From Deltaproteobacteria bacterium UBA2385 (GTDB lineage: Bacteria > Myxococcota_A > UBA796 > UBA2385): a stretch of 19,435 nt of DNA. Shown piece after piece: positions 14,787-19,435 of this stretch (its first letter is position 1; each line of letters starts with the position of its first letter). Under the pieces are notes generated by a model. It was not told the origin of the DNA. It was given only the letters and a program-made list of their open reading frames with translations, and did not search any database. The stretch spans positions 1-19,435 of the forward strand of contig DDSR01000068.1 in NCBI GenBank assembly GCA_002343455.1. The letters run 5' to 3'. A program made the translations under genes and the position numbers.

Positions 14787-15422
14787 TCAGTCACCGCAGC
14801 TCCCCCACATTCCCCTGCCCTCGGCCTTCGCCGCCTCGACCGCCAGCTCGATCTGATCGTAGTAGCGCACATCCGGCTCGTACTCGTAGACGTCGGCGTA
14901 GCCGCCTCGCGCCAGGACCTCGCTGAAGATCACCTCGAAGTTGCCCGAGCCCTCCTGGATGCCCAGCCCGCCCAGGTCGACCAGCACATCGTAGAGCGGG
15001 TCGGTCTCGTCGCCTTCGAGCAGGATCCAGGCCAGGTTGCGATCGTAGATGTCCACGCAGAGCGCGTCGAATTCGAGCCGGACCTGCCGACCGTCGAGGT
15101 GCAGGCGGGTGAATTCGGTGGCTTCGTCGGCGAAACACTCGGCGGGGGTGTTGGCCTTCTCGGTCTCGGGCGCGTCGATGCCCAGCAGGCGGACCTGTTC
15201 GGAGGCGTCGCCGGTGCAGCCGCCGAAGTCGACCGTGTCGCCGTCGATAGTGCAGGTGACGGTCTCTTCGCGGGTGGGCGCGCAGGCGCGGGTGGGGGCC
15301 ACGATCGGCACGAGATCGTCGACCGAAGTGCAGCCGGCGGCAGCAGCGCATCCCAGCACCAGCCCGGCGCGAAGTGCAGCGGGGAGGAGCAGGAGTGCGC
15401 GGGACGAGGCACCAGTCGGCAT
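14787..15422 (-). CDS. staphylococcal-nuclease-like (thermonuclease) lipoprotein
   Basis: This encodes 211 residues from ATG 15422. The signal ends in AAAAGC, so Cys31 is the likely lipidated residue. The SNase core is present: CTIDGDTVDF (Asp60/Asp62), QVRLLGIDAPETEKA (Arg78, Asp83, Glu86), VRLEFD, and DIYDRNLAWILLEG with Arg128. These match the calcium ligands and the Arg/Glu/Arg catalytic set of S. aureus nuclease, so activity on DNA or RNA outside the cytoplasm is likely. Compared with the classic enzyme there is an insertion (about 138-162, DPLYDVLVDLGGLG region) and several extra cysteines that may form disulfides. ATG 15440 would add six residues with an acidic N-terminus. The gene is divergent from the export ATPase. 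Confidence 0.88.
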   Translation of the reverse strand: MPTGASSRALLLLPAALRAGLVLGCAAAAGCTSVDDLVPIVAPTRACAPTREETVTCTIDGDTVDFGGCTGDASEQVRLLGIDAPETEKANTPAECFADEATEFTRLHLDGRQVRLEFDALCVDIYDRNLAWILLEGDETDPLYDVLVDLGGLGIQEGSGNFEVIFSEVLARGGYADVYEYEPDVRYYDQIELAVEAAKAEGRGMWGSCGD

Positions 15423-15489
15423 CGGGCCTGGATATTCCATCCACCCGCCGGATGCACCACCGCGGATAGGTCCGGAGCTGTCACAAGGC

Positions 15490-15495
15490 TATGAT
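15490..15495 (+). promoter_or_regulatory. TATGAT -10-like box upstream of the export ATPase gene
   Basis: TATGAT matches the -10 consensus at five of six positions and lies 38 nt before ATG 15534, in the 111-bp divergent region. No good -35 box is present 16-18 bp upstream, so it would need an activator or another sigma factor. Confidence 0.35.
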
Positions 15496-15533
15496 GCGCG
15501 GGCACCCGAGCCCGAATCCGGAACCCCGCCTCC

Positions 15534-17015
15534 ATGAGCAGCCCCCTCGTTCGTAGCGCCGATCGCGACGAATCCAGCCCGAAGCCGCAGGATCCCGCTA
15601 CGCCGCCCGAGCCGGCGTCGCCGCAGGTGGTGGTGCGCGCCCGCGGCCTGGGCAAGCGCTTCGACATCTACCTGAACGACCGCTCGCGGGTCTACGAGTT
15701 CTTCGGAAGCCGCAGCCACCACACCGAGCACTGGGCCCTGCGTGGCGTGGACTTCGAGGTCGCCCGCGGCCGCAGCTTCGGCGTCATCGGCAGCAACGGC
15801 GCCGGCAAGTCGACCCTGCTCAAGCTGATCGGCGGCATCTCTCGCCCCACCGAGGGCAGCCTGGAGGTGATGGCCCCCCTCTCGACCTTGCTCGACCTGG
15901 GCCTGGGCTTCCACCAGGACTTCACCGGCCGCGAGAACATCCGCCTGAACTGCCGCCTGCTGGGCATGAGCGAGCGGGCCGTCGAGGATCGCATCCCGCA
16001 GATCATCGCCTTCGCCGAGCTGGGGCAGTTCATCGACCTGCCCGTCCGCACCTACTCGGCCGGCATGCACCTGCGCCTGGGCTTCGCCATCGTCGCCCAC
16101 ACGGACAGCGACATCTTCCTGGTCGACGAGGTCCTGGCCGTCGGTGACCAGTACTTCCAGCGCCGCTGCATCAACAAGATCGAGGAATTCCTCGACGCGG
16201 GCCGCACCATCATCCTGGTCAGCCACGATCTGCACGCCGTGCGCAACCTCTGCGACGATGTGCTCTGGCTGGAGGGCGGCCGCGTCCGGATGTTCGGCCC
16301 GGCCCGCGAGGTGGTCGACCGCTACCTCGACATCGAGCGCGAGCGCGCCACCGGCGGCCGGCGCCTCGTGGCCACCCCCTTCCTCGGCGGCGAGCGGCGG
16401 GCCGACCCCTCCCCTCCCCCGCTACGCCCCGCCGAGTACCAGGCCACCGTCGACGACCCGCGCCTGCGGCAGGCCCTGATGGAGGCCTGCGCCATCCCCG
16501 ACCCGGCCGCCCTCTGGGCCCAGCCCGTGCCGGTCGAGCCCCCCGACGTCAACGACGGCGATCAGCCCGTGATCCAGGGCACGGGCGAGGTCCGCATCCT
16601 GGCGGTCAACATCCTCGACGGGAACGGCCGCCCCCGCGAGCGCTTCCGCACGGGCGAGGACCTCGTCGTCGCCGTCACCTTCCGCACCACCGAGCCCGTG
16701 CCTCGCCCCATCTTCGGCGTCGCCATCTTCCGCTCGGACGGCGTCTACATCCACGGCCCCAACACCCGCTACGACGGCGTCCTCGACGGCGACTACCACG
16801 GCATCTACACCTTCTTCATCTGCTGGCGGGCCATCCCGCTGCTGTCGGGCCGCTACCGGCTCAGCGTGGCCATCTTCGACCAGCACCACCTCAAGCCCCA
16901 CGCCTGGCACAACCAGCTCTACGACGTCGAGCTCAGCTCGGGCATGGAAGACCACGGCATCGTCCGCCTGGACCACGCCTGGGGGATGATCACCCACCAC
17001 GAGGAGCCCGAGTGA
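15534..17015 (+). CDS. Wzt-like ABC transporter ATP-binding protein (polysaccharide export)
   Basis: The 493-residue protein has an ATPase domain at about 33-255: Walker A GSNGAGKST (86-94), signature YSAGM (174-178), Walker B IFLVDE (194-199) and H-loop His231. The signature and the preceding LGLGFHQDFTGREN match the O-antigen/teichoic-acid exporter subfamily. After a Pro-rich linker (about 275-345), residues about 350-485 form a Wzt-type carbohydrate-recognition beta-sandwich (GEVRILAVNILDGNG, FGVAIFRSDGVYIHGPNT, LLSGRYRLSVAIFD). It would power export of a lipid-linked glycan across the inner membrane, with the C-domain checking the chain end. The permease partner (Wzm type) is not in the window. 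The stop overlaps the start of the glycosyltransferase gene. Confidence 0.93.
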   Translation: MSSPLVRSADRDESSPKPQDPATPPEPASPQVVVRARGLGKRFDIYLNDRSRVYEFFGSRSHHTEHWALRGVDFEVARGRSFGVIGSNGAGKSTLLKLIGGISRPTEGSLEVMAPLSTLLDLGLGFHQDFTGRENIRLNCRLLGMSERAVEDRIPQIIAFAELGQFIDLPVRTYSAGMHLRLGFAIVAHTDSDIFLVDEVLAVGDQYFQRRCINKIEEFLDAGRTIILVSHDLHAVRNLCDDVLWLEGGRVRMFGPAREVVDRYLDIERERATGGRRLVATPFLGGERRADPSPPPLRPAEYQATVDDPRLRQALMEACAIPDPAALWAQPVPVEPPDVNDGDQPVIQGTGEVRILAVNILDGNGRPRERFRTGEDLVVAVTFRTTEPVPRPIFGVAIFRSDGVYIHGPNTRYDGVLDGDYHGIYTFFICWRAIPLLSGRYRLSVAIFDQHHLKPHAWHNQLYDVELSSGMEDHGIVRLDHAWGMITHHEEPE

Positions 17016-18316
17016 GCCGCCGGGTGGTCGTGATCGGCCGGGTGCCCGACGCCGATCGCCTCCGCACCTCCTTCCCCGAGCTGCGCACCGAGAGCCTCGC
17101 CCTAGCCCTGCGCGAGGCCGGCCACAGCGTCCGGGTCATCGGCCTGGTCCCCCCGGCAGAGGCCCGCTCCCGGCGAGGCCCCAAGGCCTGGGAGGGCGAG
17201 GCCCGGGTGGGAGAGGAGGCGCCCGGCTGGCTGGAGCGCGTCGCCGAGCTGGCCGCCGAGGCCGAGCTGCTGGTCAGCGCGGGCCCTCACAACGGCGGCC
17301 GGGTCGCCTGCCTCGTCGCCAAGGAGCGGCCGGTCTGGGCCGACCTGCCGGGCGACCCCTTCGCCGAGGTGCAAGCCGTCAGCCTCGCCACCGGCCTGCC
17401 CCTGCCCGACCGACAGGCCGGCGCCCTGGCCGCGGCCCTGCCCCTGCTCTGCCGCGCCGACGGCATCGGGGTCGTCAGCGAGCGCCAGCGCCTGCTGCTG
17501 CTCGGTCAGCTCGGCCTGCTGGGCCGCCTCGCCGACCCGGCTGCCCTGCCGGTGATCGGCGTCACGCCGGTGGCCTGGCACTTCGACGGCAGCCCCGCGC
17601 CGCCACGCCCGCGCGCCGCGGGCCAGCCCCTGCGGGTGGCCCTGATCGGCGGAGCCAACGCCTGGCTGGACGTCCAAGCCATGATCGAGGGCCTGGAGCA
17701 GGCCATGCATGCGCAGCCCGGCATCGAGGTCCTGGTGGGAGAGGGCGACCTGCCCGGCCACTACCGCGCGGGCTGGGAGCTGCTGCGGAGCTGGGCCCAG
17801 GATCGACCCGGAGTGCGCCTGCTGCCTCGCCTCGCGCCGGCTGCGCTGAGCGAGGCCCTCGCCGCCGCTCACCTGGGCCTGCTGGTCGACCGCGAGGGGA
17901 TCGAGCCCGAGACCGGCAGCCGCACCCGCGTCCTCTTCCTGCTGCACCAGGGCCTGGAGGTGCTGAGCACCACCCGCACCGAGCTCTGCGCCGGGCTGGC
18001 CGCGCGCGGGCTGATCCACGCCCTGCCTGATGGCCGGCCCGAGAGCATTCACCGGGCGCTGCTGGATCGTCTCGCCTCGCGCAGCGGTCCGCAGGCCGAA
18101 GAGGCGGCCGCCCGACTGGCCGTGGAGCTGCGCCCCGAGGCCGCCGCCGCCGCCCTGCTGGACTTCGCCGCCCAGCCCCGGCGCAGCGCCCCCGGACAGC
18201 CCCTGGGCTTCGAGCTCGCCCAGGACAACGCCCGCCTGCGAGACGCCCTGGCAGCGGTCCACCAGAGCCCGACCTGGAGGCTCTCGTCCCGCCTGCGACG
18301 CCTCCGCGCGCGCTGA
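17012..18316 (+). CDS. GT-B-like glycosyltransferase
   Basis: This encodes 434 residues from GTG 17012, in a 4-bp GTGA overlap with the export ATPase gene, so the two are coupled. The N-terminal half opens with a Rossmann-like strand (RRVVVIGRV) and LALALREAGHSVRVIGLV, as in GT-B enzymes. The second half has PLRVALIGGANAWLDVQAMI and, near residue 306, the nucleotide-sugar region GIEPETGSRTRVLFLLHQGLEV, resembling the conserved E-x7-E zone of family-4-like enzymes in a divergent form. The C-terminus (SPTWRLSSRLRRLR) resembles a basic amphipathic tail common on surface-polysaccharide transferases. It probably adds a sugar to the exported glycan; donor and acceptor are unknown. Confidence 0.78.
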   Translation: MSRRVVVIGRVPDADRLRTSFPELRTESLALALREAGHSVRVIGLVPPAEARSRRGPKAWEGEARVGEEAPGWLERVAELAAEAELLVSAGPHNGGRVACLVAKERPVWADLPGDPFAEVQAVSLATGLPLPDRQAGALAAALPLLCRADGIGVVSERQRLLLLGQLGLLGRLADPAALPVIGVTPVAWHFDGSPAPPRPRAAGQPLRVALIGGANAWLDVQAMIEGLEQAMHAQPGIEVLVGEGDLPGHYRAGWELLRSWAQDRPGVRLLPRLAPAALSEALAAAHLGLLVDREGIEPETGSRTRVLFLLHQGLEVLSTTRTELCAGLAARGLIHALPDGRPESIHRALLDRLASRSGPQAEEAAARLAVELRPEAAAAALLDFAAQPRRSAPGQPLGFELAQDNARLRDALAAVHQSPTWRLSSRLRRLRAR

Positions 18317-18330
18317 TTTGCCGGCGCGCC

Positions 18331-18359
18331 TTGCGCGATCGCGCAAAACGATGCATATT
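18331..18359 (+). promoter_or_regulatory. candidate promoter in a 16-bp perfect palindrome
   Basis: TTGCGCGATCGCGCAA (18331-18346) is a perfect palindrome. Its first six bases, TTGCGC, are a possible -35 box, 17 bp from CATATT (18354-18359, four of six to TATAAT). The palindrome directly follows GGCGCGCC (18323-18330). It may be an operator, or part of a termination structure for the glycosyltransferase gene. Confidence 0.45.
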
Positions 18360-18367
18360 TATGCATC
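18350..18367 (+). promoter_or_regulatory. ARG-box-like operator (gatgcata-tt-tatgcatc)
   Basis: An inverted repeat with 8-bp arms and a 2-bp centre covers the candidate -10 box. Its core TGCATATTTATGCA agrees with the ArgR consensus TGAATWWWWATTCA at all but two symmetric positions. The gene behind it resembles N-acetylglutamate synthase, the first step of arginine synthesis, so arginine repression fits. ARG boxes usually come in pairs and only one is seen. Confidence 0.5.
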
Positions 18368-18384
18368 AACCGAGAGGTGCGCCC

Positions 18385-18879
18385 GTGATCCAGCTCCGCA
18401 AGCCCACTGTGGCCGACGTCCCGCAGATCGTCGAGCTGTTGCGCCCCCATGTGCTGGCCGAGCGCCTGTTGCCGCGCAGCCCCCGCCAGGTCGCGGAGAG
18501 GCTGCGCGACTTCCTGCTGGCCGAGCGCAAGACTGAGGGCCTGAATGGGGGCCGGACCGAGCTGGTCGGCGTCGCCTCCATCTCGCTGGTGGACACCTAC
18601 CTCGCCGAGGTCGGGGCCATCGCCGCCGCCGACCCCGACATCGAGGCCGCCCTGGTCCGCCAGCTCCTGGCCGAGGCCACCGAGATGGGCGTCGCCGACG
18701 CCTTCGTCCTCACCGACGCGCCCGAGCTCTTCGAGGGCCTGGGCTTCCGCCGGACCCGGGTGCAGGACATCCCCGAGAAGCGGGATCGGCAGTGCCTGCG
18801 CTGCTCGCGGCTGCCACGTTGCCGGCAGGTGGCGCTGACCATTCCCCTGGGGGATCGCTGGGCGCAGGCCGCGAAGTAG
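18385..18879 (+). CDS. short ArgA-like GNAT-family N-acetyltransferase
   Basis: The 164-residue protein starts at GTG 18385, chosen because GAGAGG lies 7 nt upstream; ATG 18361 would sit inside the operator. IQLRKPTVADVPQIVELL is a typical GNAT opening. AFVLTDAPELFEGLGFRR is the usual C-terminal strand-helix pair. The tail EKRDRQCLRCSRLPRCRQVA resembles the Cys-containing end of stand-alone N-acetylglutamate synthases, which acetylate glutamate to start arginine synthesis. However, the acetyl-CoA loop (Q/RxxGxG/A) expected before ALVRQLLAEA is replaced by DPDIEAAL with no glycine, so catalysis is doubtful or unusual. No amino-acid kinase domain is present. It converges on the lamin-tail gene, 6 nt away. 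Confidence 0.78.
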   Translation: MIQLRKPTVADVPQIVELLRPHVLAERLLPRSPRQVAERLRDFLLAERKTEGLNGGRTELVGVASISLVDTYLAEVGAIAAADPDIEAALVRQLLAEATEMGVADAFVLTDAPELFEGLGFRRTRVQDIPEKRDRQCLRCSRLPRCRQVALTIPLGDRWAQAAK

Positions 18880-18885
18880 CCCCCC

Positions 18886-19435
18886 TCAGCAGTCCGGATT
18901 CGCCCGACCCGGCGTCGGCGCGACCCGACTGCACCAGGCGCCCGGACTGTCATTGGCCGAGGCGTTGAGCTTGTCGGGATCCAGAGACAGAGACTCGCCG
19001 GCCTGAACAGTGCCGTCGAGGTAGCTCACCCGGTCGATCAGCAGCCCCTCGCCCGTGCTGAGCAGGACCTCGTCCGCGGCGTTGGCCAGGGCGAACCCTT
19101 CGCCCCATGTGTTGTAGTTGAAGGCGCCGTCGCAGGCGGTCCCTCCGTTGGCCGAGGGCGCCGTGTCGGCGCAGAGCACCACCCAGTCGCCCGCCGCGAC
19201 CCGGACCCCGCCGTCGAGGATCCAGGTGTCGACGCCCTCGTCGCTCAGGACGAGCCCGTCCAGGTCCAGCGCCCGGCCAGAGTTGTTGTAGAGCTCGATC
19301 CACTCCCCGCTCTCGTCGGCGACGGCGTCCGGGTTGATCATCAGCTCGCTGATGACGAGGTCCCCCGCCTCGAAGGCCGCCGCGCCCCCTCCCCCGTCGG
19401 CGCCTCCTCCCCCTCCGTCGGCATCACCTCCCCCC
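18886..19435 (-). CDS. C-terminal part of a lamin-tail-domain (LTD) protein (partial)
   Basis: The frame is open to the right edge, so the 5' end lies outside the window; the stop is TGA 18888-18886. The visible 182 residues begin with a Gly/Asp/Ala-rich linker, then an LTD beta-sandwich of about 145 residues: DLVISELMINPDA, GEWIELYNNSGRALDLDGLV, GDWVVLCADTA, FALANAADEVLL, then ESLSLDPDKLN and the end PTPGRANPDC. LTDs are found on secreted or surface proteins, often beside nucleases or other exported domains, and are thought to mediate binding. Cysteines at four places suggest disulfides. An exported protein with a flexible linker is likely; the N-terminal domain cannot be seen. Confidence 0.85.
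   Translation of the reverse strand, partial: GGGDADGGGGGADGGGGAAAFEAGDLVISELMINPDAVADESGEWIELYNNSGRALDLDGLVLSDEGVDTWILDGGVRVAAGDWVVLCADTAPSANGGTACDGAFNYNTWGEGFALANAADEVLLSTGEGLLIDRVSYLDGTVQAGESLSLDPDKLNASANDSPGAWCSRVAPTPGRANPDC

Noticed and set aside
18335..18342. GCGATCGC resembling a cyanobacterial HIP1 repeat
   Set aside because: A single octamer inside a longer palindrome; other genes here point away from cyanobacteria and the octamer is not recurrent in the window.

Overview
The window is very GC-rich and densely coding, with strongly G/C-biased third codon positions. The gene types suggest a large-genome member of the Myxococcota or a related deltaproteobacterial lineage. The evidence is a Ser/Thr kinase with a long repeat tail, a single-pass PEGA-domain protein, several lipoproteins, and a lamin-tail-domain protein behind a Gly/Asp-rich linker. 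This assignment is inference; there is no rRNA or marker gene here. I see no tRNA, rRNA, CRISPR array or insertion sequence.

Layout. 1-1400: the end of an unrecognised + strand gene converges on an unrecognised lipoprotein gene on the - strand, with structured DNA between them. 1483-4113 (+): a contractile-injection spike cassette. It holds a PAAR tip protein, an overlapping zinc-ribbon methyltransferase, a strong sigma70-like promoter, and two tandem standalone gp5/gpV-type spike proteins with no gp27-like part. 4165-8511 (+): a tightly packed unit of four genes. These are an XRE-type HTH fused to an SspB-like ClpXP adaptor with a C-terminal ClpX-binding-like tail, a glycoside-hydrolase-like lipoprotein, a secreted protein with a carbohydrate-binding-like C-terminus, and a galactokinase-like GHMP kinase. 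8586-11525 (+): a large Ser/Thr kinase with a degenerate ATPase region and helical repeats.

11548-15422 (-): a PEGA-domain single-pass membrane protein, a small HTH-like protein, a coiled-coil protein and a staphylococcal-nuclease-like lipoprotein. The coiled-coil, HTH-like and PEGA genes are close enough to be one operon. 15534-18316 (+): a Wzt-like polysaccharide-export ATPase overlaps a GT-B-like glycosyltransferase by 4 bp. 18331-18879 (+): a short ArgA-like GNAT protein lies behind two palindromes, one of them resembling an ARG box over a -10 element. 18886-19435 (-): the C-terminal end of a lamin-tail-domain protein that runs off the window.

The most notable item is the HTH-SspB fusion, a possible DNA-binding ClpXP adaptor encoded at the head of a carbohydrate-processing unit. 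Next come the paired standalone spikes with PAAR, and the ArgA-like GNAT that has kept its Cys-containing tail but lost the glycine-rich acetyl-CoA loop, sitting behind an ARG-box-like site.
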